From positions 124,001 to 188,000 of the forward strand of contig NADL03000464.1 in NCBI GenBank assembly GCA_002205965.3: 64,000 nucleotides of DNA, given 5' to 3'. This DNA comes from Kappaphycus alvarezii (taxonomy: Eukaryota > Rhodophyta > Florideophyceae > Gigartinales > Solieriaceae). The notes beneath the pieces are model-generated. The model did no database searches. It was given only the letters and a program-made list of their open reading frames with translations, and was not told where the DNA came from. A program made the position numbers and the translations under genes. This document shows positions 46,021 to 57,599 of the stretch, piece after piece. Position 1 is the stretch's first letter; the number at the start of each line of letters is the position of its first letter.

Positions 46021-48477
46021 GGGCAAGGGAGATGTGGTGGTGGATAGTCCGTGTGTCATGCAAGAAGGCATCCATCCCGGCCTTTATCCCGTTTGCCGTC
46101 TAGTGGGGGGCGAGGAAGTCTCTAGTGTCACCATCGGCGTGAAGGAGGAGGGTCTTCGTAGCGATGCGGCCGAGTACAGTCCCGATTGCAATGGGCAGAT
46201 CTTGCCCGGTTTTGGCCGTACGGGAAGGAGTGTTTTGGCAGCAGTTATGGGGAGAACTGCCTCGGGGAGGTCGCCACGGGCGATGCAGCTGACGGGCGGG
46301 GCGGACGCGGCGAGACCGGTGACACTTGCGTCAGGAGTAATCTTGGTTTTGACCAAGAGGTGAAACTAGCAGGAAGGCATTCGCTCCGGTCCAGCAGCGG
46401 TATCGCGAGAGATTCCCCGTGTAGCCGAGCGAAGCCCACAAATTGCCAACAGATAGCACAAGTGTCCTCCGACAGGCAGCGGATCTAGCAACATCTCATC
46501 TCAATCACTTGCTTTTCAAGTGCTTCGTCTCTTTTGTTTTGGACCGCTGAACACTTCGCTGACATAAACTACCCGCAATGGACCCACCCCAAAAAGCAAC
46601 CGATATATGCAATAAAGTAATCTAAGGGGCTAGCCCAAGGAGTCTGTGGTTCAGAATATCTCCATTTCGCTTTGTGGACTGAGATCATCATATGACCGCC
46701 AGATAGAGACTGCACATTGACCTTACGAGGAGCCGAACCACATTATTTGATGTACGGGATATGCACAATTCTAGCATCCTCAATCTCCCTCTTAGTTTCT
46801 CAATAGCAACCGCAGCCCAAATGAAAATCCTTTAAAGTACTCTCTGTGCAAAATGCAGAGCTTATTAGGCAGGTCCAGTAGTGTTACTCTCGCTACTTCC
46901 CAGAGACTGCCGTTTAGTGCCCTGTTTCTCTCTTCAGCTGGTTCGACTCATTCAATTCATATCGCAATCCCTGGAGCAAAGGAGGCGATTCCTCTCTTCA
47001 GAGTTGGAACCATGATATTGCTCAAAGAGAGATTGGTATGGCTTTTTTCAGTGCCCATAGTTGCCTTAGTTTAGAATTAGAACCCGTAAATAGCAAAAGA
47101 TTGTTGAAGCTTTGCGCTGGGTAATCTGTTGTCGGTCTCCTTTCTTGACGATAATCTGCCAACAGCTTACTATCTTTCCCATTAAGAAAACTTTTCTAAT
47201 TCCGAAATCGATGAGCAGAGAATAATTTGTCAAAGAGTACCGAGATCGCGACATTCTTATCTTGTATTCGGCACGTCACGTTTCAGATAGCCAACGAGAT
47301 TTATTCCTCTCAAATGCCATTAGTATTACTGAGTCATGACGCTGAGGAAAAGCGTTGCAGAAGTTCAAACATTTCTCGTTAGATAAATTGCTTTGCGAAC
47401 ATACGGTTTACCCAAGAGAACGAGTAAGTGTTAGGTCGAAGTCGTGGTTTCTAGTACCCGAATTGTCGTATAGTCTTCCTTTCAACATTTATTGTAGATG
47501 GTATTGTAACAGTTAATTTACAGCGTATAATAGGCTGAATATCGGAATCACTTTCTCTCATTTCTAGCTGCACGATATCATTTCATAGGAGTCTATTCCA
47601 TTGGCACAGTTGACATCTCTTGAAGTCTGTCAAATTACATGGGGTTCCTATTTCTCATCACGTAGATTCAGGGCTTACTCGATTACGAAGTCGAGCAACA
47701 GCGCCTCTACATGGCTATTAGGTTCGTTGGAGCATTCAAAACCACTGGTCTTAATGTAGCTTGTGTACATGTAAAGCTGACGATCGATTACTCGCAGTGC
47801 CAGTGTTGCCGACACTTCATGTAGAAGGACTTAATGATACGTTTTCAGAACTGATTCGTTTACGAGGTGTGGTGAACAATTATTTCGACAACGTGACATG
47901 CATAACTTTCATATTGCAACGACGGCAACTGTTTGACAGCATGCTTCGTTGGAGAGTTCAGTGCCAAAATCATATTCTAGGTAGTGCTCGCTAGCCAACT
48001 TGAGAGGGCCAGGACAAACATCAGTTCAATATTGCCAAACGGCAGAAACGTAGCAATATATCGATGTTTCAAATATCATTCTCGGTTTACAAGCAAGCAA
48101 TTTTGGCTGAGGATATTCATGCTCTCTTCGAAGTTGCAACTTCAAGCATTACTCGTAACACATTCATGTAACAGTTTTTGCATTCGGAAAAGCGGAAGCT
48201 TCTAATCACAGTACTGTACAAGTGCTTGATTAGTAACAGAGGGCTCGGGTTTTTTTGCAGAGCTCCTGGCAGTGGTTGCCTTCTGTATTACGCAGTCGAG
48301 CTTTCGTCCTTGTTAGCAGAAGTCATGAGAATGGATCAAATCTGCTGCGGTCAAAATTCGAAGGGGTTGCGGAAAACGGGAAAACAGATGTATTGTTTTC
48401 TCGTTATCTCAAGAAATAAACGATTTGTAGAAAAAGGAATTTCTTAAGGCTCAAAACGTAGAATTCATCATCCAAGG
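46021..48477. other. Intergenic; no gene supported
   Basis: The first 400 bases may hold weak N-terminal RT similarity on the minus strand. After that I see short frames only, none with a recognisable domain. Confidence 0.4.
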
Positions 48478-48557
48478 GGTAAAAGTGGGGTGATTTAATA
48501 TTTGAAAAATATGGTCGGTTGTGGCCCGGAATATCCTACAGGGTGCCGAGTAATACC
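48478..48557 (+). mobile_element. Short dispersed insertion (about 80 bp)
   Basis: TCCAAGG at 48471-48477 recurs at 48558-48564. The insert starts GGTAAAAGTGGGGTGATTTA and continues through ATATGGTCGGTTGTGGCCCG. It aligns over its whole length with the first part of the copy at 27951. The 7-base target repeat is shorter than in other copies. Confidence 0.7.
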
Positions 48558-51500
48558 TCCAAGGTGATGATGAAAAAAAAGTGAAATGCACAGAAAATCG
48601 AGCGATTGAAAGCCAGGGGCTTCCTGTTACTGGCGTCTGATGACACTTGACAGCTAAATCGCCGAGGTTTAATATTATATCGCGAACAACACTTAGGAAA
48701 AAGACTTGCTGTTTTCAACATAGACGGACGATGACGTGTCATTTCTGATCTAAATTGCGGACATAGTACATGTAGATGTGAAATTCACCAAATCGAGAGA
48801 CCACGAGGTGGCAAACAAGCAGAGATATAATTTAGATGACCGAAGTGGAGTGTGACGGGGAAGTCCGGGACTCCTGAAAGCATTTACCAGATGTATAAGA
48901 GTTTGAAATATGAGGCGGAGGATTGGAAAACTTTGCATTCTGACCTTGCAATCGATGGAAATTTGGCTCATATTGGCTCATAACCAGAAATAATTGGCAA
49001 CCAGCAAAATATAGTGCGGGCGCAAAACGATTTTTTATTGGTTTTTTGCTATCATCTGATTTTCCGAGGCACGGTAAGTGTGTGTCCATACTGTACAGTA
49101 CTGCAAATAATTTCTAATGTTAATTGTAGTTATCTTGAAACTGTGTACTGTACTGTGTAGTACAGTACACTACTGTACAGTAGAGAACATTTACATACTG
49201 TAGCCTATTAAACAGAGCCAGCAGCTATGATCATCATGACTGCACTTTTTGTTGTATGAATACCAAGTTACATGTAAAGCTTTACAGCATCTGGTTATGT
49301 AACAAAATGGATGCATCCCCACTTGTCGCCCCTCCCAGATTAAACTTGATCTTAAAGGCTCCACATGCACGGATGGAATGGAAGCAGAAGGAACGTGGAA
49401 TTGGCCCCAATTCTGTTTGGACAGGGTACGGCTTGTAATAGGTTGTTCATCTCTTCATGCATTTCGACCTTGTCATAAACATGCCACTGGCTGTTATTTC
49501 AGCAGAGTTCACGTGCTGGAGGAAACACAGGCTGGCCATTAGCGGCTGCCAGGCCATGCTTTTTATCATATTATTAAGTTTTGAAATGGGATCTTAACAT
49601 CTCTTGCAATGCCTCAACGTTAGTTTGAAGATTCGGATAATACAGTACTGTACCATAATGTGCTGTTTATAACTTTTTATAACCCTGGGAGGGTGTCTAT
49701 AATCAATTCCAAAAGCACAACAGCAGTTTGGAATTCCATCAGAGGTGCTTTTTTATAGAGGCCCTCAGCCAGCAAGGCACAATGTTGGGGGTTGCTTTTG
49801 CGCCACTGGAAGCGGAAGGCACATATTTCAACTGGCGCACCACAAAATTTTCCATTTGGGCTAGTCATGGACATTTTTGGCTGTATCAACTATTGGCAGA
49901 ATATTGGTCCTTCCACTGGAGTCCCAACTCTGGACAGTCCCTCTGTTTCTATGGGGAAGGGGGGCAGAGAGAGTATGGGAAGAAGCCAGTTACATGCTTT
50001 ATTGAAGCTACTGCATCATCAGTGCACTGGCCATTTCCGCGTGCAGTTCAATTAATTACAATGTGGAGTGTGGATTCCGTTCTACGACAGTGACCCAATT
50101 TCGAAACGTGTAATAGAAGTGCTGTAGGCAATTACAGTGCCGGGCTGGAATATCCCTTACAGTAGTTTCACCGAGGCTGGGTAAGGCTTACAGCACTATT
50201 CAGTTCATGTCAACATCGGCGACCTCCTACTGGGTCTGAATTTGTTCAAAGCCACTCAGGAGTCACCTGGCATGTGTTAACTGTAGTACAATTGGCAAGC
50301 CCCTTACAGTCAGTATTCATTGAAACGTTGGTTTATTTGAACAATTTTTGTATATGTACAGTATTGTGCCTTCAGAGGTGATTTTTGTTTTTGTCAACTA
50401 TTTGACACACTGCCATATATCAGGGACTGTACAGTGCACAACGACACAGACTGTACAATACAGAAGTACAGTACTTACAGTACACGATGGCTTCGGTAAG
50501 ATAGCTGCTGCAGCGAACGTATTGACACTGGAGATCCGACAGCTGCGCCATCAGCTCTTCAGGCTCCCGCGGAAATGGCCTCTACCTGTAGAATGGCCTT
50601 CCCGCGCTGCTGCATCAACATATTATTACCCAAACAGACTCCCACTGCGTACAAACTCTGCCAAATTTGATCATCTCATGAATCTTTACCCACTGTAATC
50701 AGTTCAAGAGCGCAACTGCACAGTACATTTCTGAGTTTTATAGTACAGGTACTGTATGAAGATGCACCGTAGTAGACAGTACCTATACTCTATGCTGAAT
50801 CAGCCTTTGCCTGTCATACCGTACTTGCACCACCACCTTACGGTAACTTAACATACTGTATTGCTAAAGAGATACTAGGTGTTTGCAGATCATTGCAGTT
50901 TGCGAGATCACGGCGGTTTGCGAGCCAGTAAAATTGTTATTGTCTTTCGACGCTTTAAATGGGCCCAGTGTATTTCGATGGTCAATCCTTGCACATGTGC
51001 CCTCTGCGTGATGAAATAAAAGCGTATAACGGCAAATATAGCTTGGATCATTATCTGGATTTGAAACGAATGCAATCCAGTTGTGGAGAGTCAGGTGTTC
51101 AGGTTTCCCTCTTGGAAATCGCAAGCAGGGTGTAGGTCATCGGTTATCCTTGTTTCACACTCAGTCGCAGTGTTCCCTAGCGTACGCCTACCGAAGTATG
51201 TGCAATTCTTGGCAACGTCCATTCTGAATCCGTGCGATTAGAAATATTGTGGAGCACTTAAAACCTGAACAAGTCCAACCGCAGCGCATCACCATCTTTC
51301 TAGCAAAGGCCTCACAAACCTTGACCACACAATTTTTTGAGGCGCTTTATACTTTCACTTCCTTACATTACAATCAAGGAGACAAAAAACTCAAACAACT
51401 GGACCCGAACTCGTAATCAAACTAAATTCCTACGCTTTGGGGGCGACCATTCCTGATGCAAACTTTCGCTATCTTGTCCAACTTTTGCTGGTCTGCGAGG

Positions 51501-51673
51501 GAGGCACCCTTGTGCTTCAGAAAGTCCTTGCTGATCCCAACCCCAGGGCCCAAATTCAATCGCAAGGCCCACGCTGTAAATTCAAAAGAGTTGTTTATGT
51601 TTGGTACGAATTTTGAGAAAATTCCCATTCTAACCTGCAATTCATGGATCGGTTTCTGACCGCTGACACCGCC
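48558..51673. other. Intergenic with GTAC-palindrome clusters
   Basis: Clusters of TACAGTAC/TACTGTAC occur at about 49090-49195, 49640-49655 and 50355-50485. A 121-codon frame (49728-50093) overlaps two others of similar length, and none resembles a family. No gene is supported. Confidence 0.45.
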
Positions 51674-52156
51674 TGAGGGGATTTTTGGGTTATTTTAATG
51701 TATGGAAGATGTGGTCGATGTACCCAAGCTGCTGGAAGTGCGTTGCGCGGGACAAGTCGTCACTGGGTAGCAGTAATAGCGCTTAAGTAATTGATGGCGT
51801 GCGTGGGTGCAAAAATAACCGCCGACAGATGATCTCGCAGAGAAAACATTTCTACTTCAGCGGATGAAAATTCTCTGGTGACGCTTACCCTTAACCTCTG
51901 AGACAGCAGCCACTGGAAAAGTGCTGTAAGTATGAACTATGCTCTCCGCCCTGTGCATTTTTATCACCTTTTAGTATTAGGCTATTTTTGGTGCAGGTTG
52001 CAAAAAACCCTTACACGTGGCCCAAATTTGCTCGGTCGTACAGTACGTACCCTGGGGCTCTCTGAACTCCGAGATCCCTGAGTCGATGTTTGCTTGCGAC
52101 ACTCATATAACCGACCACATCTTCCATGCATTAAAATAACCCAAAAATTCCCCCTC
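51674..52156. mobile_element. Inverted pair of subtype-B constant ends (possible 0.48 kb MITE or two insertions)
   Basis: GGGGATTTTTGGGTTATTTT at 51677 on the plus strand is mirrored by a near-identical copy ending at 52156 on the minus strand. Both continue to GATGTGGTCG. They could be the two ends of a single 483-bp element. Alternatively the right copy alone could be a 110-bp insert: TACAGTAC flanks 52047-52156 on both sides. That word is common here, so the choice is open. Confidence 0.6.
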
Positions 52157-52164
52157 TACAGTAC

Positions 52165-54890
52165 TACCGCTTCAAATTTCATCCGGAAATTCATCCCAGG
52201 AGATGTTCCCGAACAACGGCATTGGCAACATTTATGTATACGTACTGTAAGAGTTCGCCAAGAAAACTACCATTCGAAGAGTACTTTTGTTAAAATTTAA
52301 AAGTTAGCTCACGATGTTTGTCCACTTGCACCCTACACCACCTAGTGTCAAGTAGACTACGTAGTGCCATTGTAGTGTAAAAGGTCAAAAGTTATGACGC
52401 GTATAGCACGCAGCAAGGTTCTGGTATAAGTATACTGTAAGCCATACAAGCCAGGCTTACACTATCTTACACAAAAACGGGCCGTGGTAACTCAAGGGCA
52501 CGCTGCAGCAGCCTTTACAGCCTTTCTGCTGAGTGGCTGGAGGTTCCGTTTTAAGATTTTTCACTACAGTACAGCACATGCATCCAATGTAACACTCAGA
52601 TGTGAAATGTGATTGGGTTACAGCCAAAACATCTGTCACAGTACTGTAAATGAACCCTCTCTTTTCGGCGCCGTTATCTGCAAAATTAAGTAAACCGCCC
52701 CTCTTTTCTCTGATGTTGGAAAGGGTTTGGAGCGACACCTACGGCCACAACTTGGAAGTATTACATTCCATAGAATCTCAGTTCTCAGGGTATGTCAGTG
52801 GCTACCTAAATTAGGCCTCTATTGCTTTAATCAAGAAAGTTAAGTATACGATACCACCCTATTTGCTCAAACATCAGTAAACCATACCCTCTCTTCCCCG
52901 TAACCGTTGTGCCTGACGACTTGGCTGTCCCTTCTTGCGAAAAAAAAAACAAGATTTCCTTCTTCTGTCTGATGGCTGCTTCTTATCTTGAACTTGTTCC
53001 GCTACTCGGTGCAAAAATACCTATACAGGGAATTTTGGAGCCCTGCTAGCAATAAAATCTGCAAATGAGCTGAGCTGTGCTGAGACGCTTAATGACATGC
53101 GTACTGAGCTATGCTGTGTTGTGTGGTGTTTTGAGCTTTGCACTGATAAGTACTATGCGCTTTATTGCGCTGTCGCTGCAAAGTGATACCTGCTGTATTG
53201 GAACCACTGCGGTCTCACATGCACCAACGAATTCAACAGCATGCCTGTTTAGAAATACGCTGTCCAGCGCCTCTGCAATACGAATCTTCCTATGATGGCG
53301 TTATGACCTAAAACAAAGCCCTCATAACTGATATAAGTGTCCTAGGAAGGCGTATGCCCCATCCATGGACCACTCCTTAACTCTGCAAAGCAAAAAGCAC
53401 AGGGAAAACTACACTAGATACCCAAGTTCCGAATCATGCTTAAGCAAGATCCGCTCCGAATTTTCATGGCTTTTCCACATTGGAATCGTTTGCCAATCAT
53501 CACATGGAGTCGGATCGATCCTAAAACTACCACCAGCGTCACAGCGTAACTAGAATTACCCCCTCACTACCGACACACCTGGTGTTTATGGACCAAAAGG
53601 TCTTCTTACAAGGATACCAACAAAGTGTTCAACACATCAATTGATTAAGTATGTAATCAATTGATGATGTTTCTTTACTGTTAGAACAGTACTATAAAAA
53701 ATTCAAATGATTTTTTGACCAACTTTAAATCTATCGTTTCCCTTCATTCTTGGCTACCTACGCAATGTTGCCACTAATAGATTAAAATTTTTATCTGGTT
53801 CACGCAAACAATTCTCTCTCGAGACAACGTACCACTACATTCACCTCAAGGACGGTAAACGCAAAGGACAAAGGTCTGCCCCATGAAAGTAGGGGTCAAA
53901 TCATAACAACCTTACTTTATTCTGAATTCAAATGTAGCAGGTTATATAGATCTCATTTGAAGACAAAAGTAGTCCCAGAAACAGTCATGAAGAATTGCGA
54001 AGGGACCAACGATGAACTATTTAAGATAAAGGTTGCCAGAAAGTGAGAATTACTTGGTAGTTTCAAAGAGTTTATCATAAATTTATCAGGAGTATCCAGG
54101 GGAAAGAAGCATATTTTCTTGAGAAATAAATGCTTGGAAGCCAAAATCAGAGAGCTTTGGGACAACATGAGAGGGAAAGATGGTTTAATAAAGTACTATC
54201 TTCCATGTAGTGGATTTTGCGAGGCAGATGATTTGTAAATATAAAAAGTACGTACTGTGCAGTAAAAAAAGAATAAAATAAATATATGCAGAAAATGCTG
54301 GAATAATTAACGAAGGATCACTAAGTTGGTTGATAAAGGAAGAAAATACCTCTTCTGAACACATGTAACAACCAATAACAGCCGCACAATATATCTTGAG
54401 CGGTGGAAATCTACTGATAAGTAAACAAAGCTTGTCAGTTTGGAAATCGATGTTCATAAGATTTGTGCGAATTATTACCTTAGATGTACTTAGATCAACT
54501 GCCACAAGAGTTTTTTATCGGCATTAACAGAATCTGGAAAGTAAATTAGGGTTCAAGGGATGGGAAATGTTATCACCACAATATTGATGGCAGTATGATG
54601 TGAGGATGCTTGTAAGCCGTGTAAGCGGGATCGAATGTATCTCGAATCAATTTATTCAAATTAGTTAAGGGGCTAACTGACAATGATTTTGCGGAAATGA
54701 GAACCAGGGCTCTTCAGATTTTTTCTGAAAATGAAGCACTGGAGTATGCACTTGTAAATGGCATTGGAATTCATATTTTTACCAAAAAAAGAAACGGTGC
54801 ACTGAGTGGTAACTGGAAAGCTGTTGTTATCTGGCTAAAATGAAAAATTTGAGTTTGGAGTGGCATTGGCAACGTGAGTAAGCTACCGGT
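52165..54890. other. Intergenic, AT-rich from about 53550; no gene supported
   Basis: Nothing but short frames. The 53.9-54.5 kb part has minus-strand frames rich in Leu, Ser and Phe but no domain I recognise. Because the copia relic begins just to the right, unrecognised copia coding sequence may lie here. Confidence 0.35.
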
Positions 54891-54894
54891 GGAA

Positions 54895-55113
54895 AAGTCA
54901 GTTAGGCTAATGGTTGAGCCCATGACTGTGTATGTGGACAACCAGGGCTGCATCGACCTTGCTCGCAATGGAGTGGTGAACAAACGGACTAAGCACATTG
55001 ACATCCGCTTCCACTTTACACGTGATGCCATTCGCGAGAAAGCCATAGAGTTGCAGTACAGCCCCACGGAAGACATAGTTGCAGATATGCTCACGAAGCC
55101 CCTTGGTCGTGTG
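54895..55113 (+). pseudogene. Ty1/copia pol C-terminal RNase H relic, left part
   Basis: The frame reads VYVDNQGCIDLARNGVV, then RTKHIDIRFHF, then PTEDIVADMLTKPLGR, the classic end of copia RNase H. It stops abruptly at the solo LTR beginning at 55114 and resumes after 55917. Upstream RT is not recognisable, so only the 3' end of the element survives. Confidence 0.88.
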
Positions 55114-55922
55114 TGTGGTGCAATATCACCAATATGGGGACAAAGCCACCGGGTGTTCAGGCCGCTTTCTCGGTAGGCGGTAGAAAGTTGGTATGAATAC
55201 CAGGAAGGGTGTAAAATACCCAGAGAGCTAGGGCGCGAGTGGTTAGTAAACCAAAAGACAAAGGGGCGGCACTAGGTCGACCAACCACGACCACGGCCAA
55301 CTGACAAAAAGGTGTCACAATAAACGATAGCGAAGCGCGGGCTCGTATGCCCGAGTTGGAAAAGGGTGGCAGTGCCCAATGGTTCCAAGGATGGGGGATT
55401 TCCAAGCGCTAAGGGGTTGGTGCCTGTTTACTCAGTAGTGGCAAGTTGCCAAGCGCTAAATAATAAGTTAGCAGTTAGAGTAGCTACTGTAAAGTTAACG
55501 GTTAAGATAGAAATACAAATAAAACTAAAGCTTTAGCTAATTAGTGGCTGTACAGTCCCGAGCATGCGGGGTGAGCCGTGAGCTCAAAATTCGCGTGTGT
55601 GACCTCGCATACAGTGCACGCGCGTGGCTTAAATTACCAAAATTGCCGGGACAGTTGTCCCCTTACTGTAGTATACAGCATTAGAGTCCCGTGCACTCTT
55701 ACAGTGCAAGTGTACATTGTACACTCGGGTCGCGAGTGCGATGCGCCGTGTGCGTAGGTGGTTACTGTAGAACCAAAATAAAAATGAGTGGTAAAACATT
55801 ACCAAAAAAAATACGATTTCCAAATGTACCGTTTGGCGACTTTGCACCCGTGGGAATATGTCCCAAAATAACCCAAAAATAAAGGGGTCAAAGAGCCCCG
55901 TCGGGCGGGGCACTACAGTGTG
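55109..55922. repeat. Target-site duplication GTGTG around the solo LTR
   Basis: GTGTG at 55109-55113 and 55918-55922 directly flanks TGTGGTGC and CACTACA. Five bases is the standard length for LTR-element integration. The copia frame is restored across it. Confidence 0.88.
55114..55917. repeat. Solo LTR (804 bp) related to the chromovirus LTRs
   Basis: It starts TGTGGTGCAATATCACC and ends GGGCACTACA. The window's chromovirus LTR starts TGTAGTGCAATAGCAC and ends TTGCACTACA, so the termini are the same type. It contains AATAAA near 55514. It shows the same habit of short perfect stem-loops: TGGTG-caatat-CACCA (55116-55131), GGTAT-ga-ATACC near 55192, TGGCA-agt-TGCCA near 55440, GTGTAC-att-GTACAC near 55710 and GCCCCG-tcggg-CGGGGC near 55895. 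It is probably left by recombination between two LTRs. Interior sequence is not obviously collinear with the chromovirus LTR, so it may be a cousin family. Confidence 0.85.
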
Positions 55923-55976
55923 AAGTTGCAGAAGTTCCGCCAAGAGTCGGGCTTACTTCCCCTAGACCTTTGAAGT
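55918..55976 (+). pseudogene. Ty1/copia pol, right part after the solo LTR
   Basis: The copia frame resumes as VKLQKFRQESGLLP and closes with TGA near 55974. KF in this place is a familiar copia C-terminus. It lies immediately before a polypurine tract. Confidence 0.75.
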
Positions 55977-55983
55977 CAGTGAC

Positions 55984-56260
55984 AGAGGGGGGGTGTTGGC
56001 CGGTGACTTTGTGCTGTCACTGACAAGTGTACAGCTAGTACAGTTTACACAGTGTATGGAGCGGTTTGGCGCATGCATTTGTACAGCTAGTACAGTTGCT
56101 CAGTGTACACGGTCAATGCGACTATGCTATGTTAGATGATGATTGGTAGTATTGAGTGTCCCTGCCTTGTAGTTTAGGTTTACTTGGAGTTGGAGTTAGA
56201 TGCTGGAGGTAGATACGAGTGCTATATAAGTTGTGATGACGAGCATCCGAAGTAAATCCT
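55984..56260 (+). repeat. Polypurine tract and start of the copia 3' LTR
   Basis: AGAGGGGGGG (55984-55993) is followed by TGTTGGCCGGTGAC, the usual form of a copia LTR start. A TATATAAG-like box near 56221-56229 could be the LTR promoter. I cannot find the matching CCAACA end, so the right border is unknown. Confidence 0.6.
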
Positions 56261-56736
56261 AGCTAAAGCTGGCGAACTTCCTTTCATTCCCCATACCTTC
56301 CTTATCCAATTTTCCCTTTCAGCTTCAACCTCTTTCATGATATTTGCTGAGATCAAATCCATGTGATACATGGAAAGTAACCCTTGTTGCGAAAATGAGA
56401 GTAATGTTAAAAATACGGTAACCAGGAGGCAGTGGCATAACTCGAAACCAATGATTTCAAATACAAAAAAAAGATACTTAATCAAAATTTGGGGTGGGTT
56501 TAATTTTTAAACGGATTTTATTGAAGAAAAAATTCGTCATCAATGATGGGACTAACCCCTTCAAAAATATAAATGGCGTTCTCGCACCAAAATCAGCATT
56601 TGGCGGGAAGAATACGGACCGTTGGTAAAGAGGTTCCGTTATTTATGAACTGTCCGAAATTTTGGTAATGAAATTTGAGAGTTAGAGAGAAGGCGAATAG
56701 GCTGTGATTTTTGCAGATTAAAAGAGTTAAAAGTAA

Positions 56737-57505
56737 TTAATTTAGAAAATTTTCCTTCCGAAAAAAGTAAAAATATTCGAATTCCTCAGTATTGTCACTG
56801 AAGTTAACTATGATTATGATTATTGCAACTAAGATCTTTAAAGTATGCGGATAAGGATGTATCAACTGAATGGCCTGTCCAATTATCATTAGAGGCATCT
56901 TTTGCGATCCGCTCACATTTGAGCACACCACTAGCGTTAATCGAACTTCCGCTTTTTTACTATCTGGTATCGGGTTCTCTGAAAATGTTCGATCGGGTAC
57001 CAATGCATAGTAAAGACAGGTTCCATCAGCATTAAAAATGTCATCTTTATCATACTAGGATAATAAGGTCTGCAGTTGAGGCAAACTCCTCTGCACTGCA
57101 GTGGTCGGCATTCCTGCTTTCCACATGACATCGCCTCGATTTTGGGTTCCATCGTTTCTTAAAATTTACAAGCCAAACATTGGTGAGTTTCGGATTGATT
57201 CTTTAGTTCATGGGAAGCAGCGAAACGAAAGCCTCTAGGAGCCGAATTTGATTCTGGCAAATTACGTTACCAGTTATGCACTGGCGAGCGTCGTGCTTTA
57301 ACTGCACCCAAGCCGCCACGTTCTTCTTTATTGCTGGTTGCGCGCCAGGCATCCGGCGGCAAATTGATTTGGTCGTCAGTGCAACTGGGTTTTTTAACTG
57401 ACAGGAGTCTAGTAATGACGGACTGTGAAGGGAGGAATGATAAAGAAAATCGCTGCTGTGCCCATTTTGCAAGGTCTGTTTGTGCTTTCCCCTCCCCTTC
57501 TGCAT
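56737..57505 (-). pseudogene. pogo/Tigger-type transposase relic
   Basis: On the minus strand a CENP-B-like DNA-binding block (QPAIKKNVAAWVQLKHDARQ, near 57290-57345) comes first. A DDE_1 block follows: VPDRTFSENPIPDSKKAEVR, then LTLVVCSNVSGSQKMPLMIIG (about 56880-57003). That order is the pogo/Tigger pattern. The two parts are in different frames and the first Asp region (57010-57060) is scrambled. Nothing downstream to 56222 is clearly transposase. Confidence 0.75.
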
Positions 57506-57599
57506 TTTATCCTAGAAATTCTTCCCGGATTGCTAACTGCTGCTTGTGTGTAAGGATGAGGCGCTTCATGTATGCATTGAAAAGTTGAAAACTGATGAC

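Noticed and set aside
49728..50093. 121-codon frame with many aromatic residues
   Set aside because: A second frame overlaps it, and neither resembles a known family.
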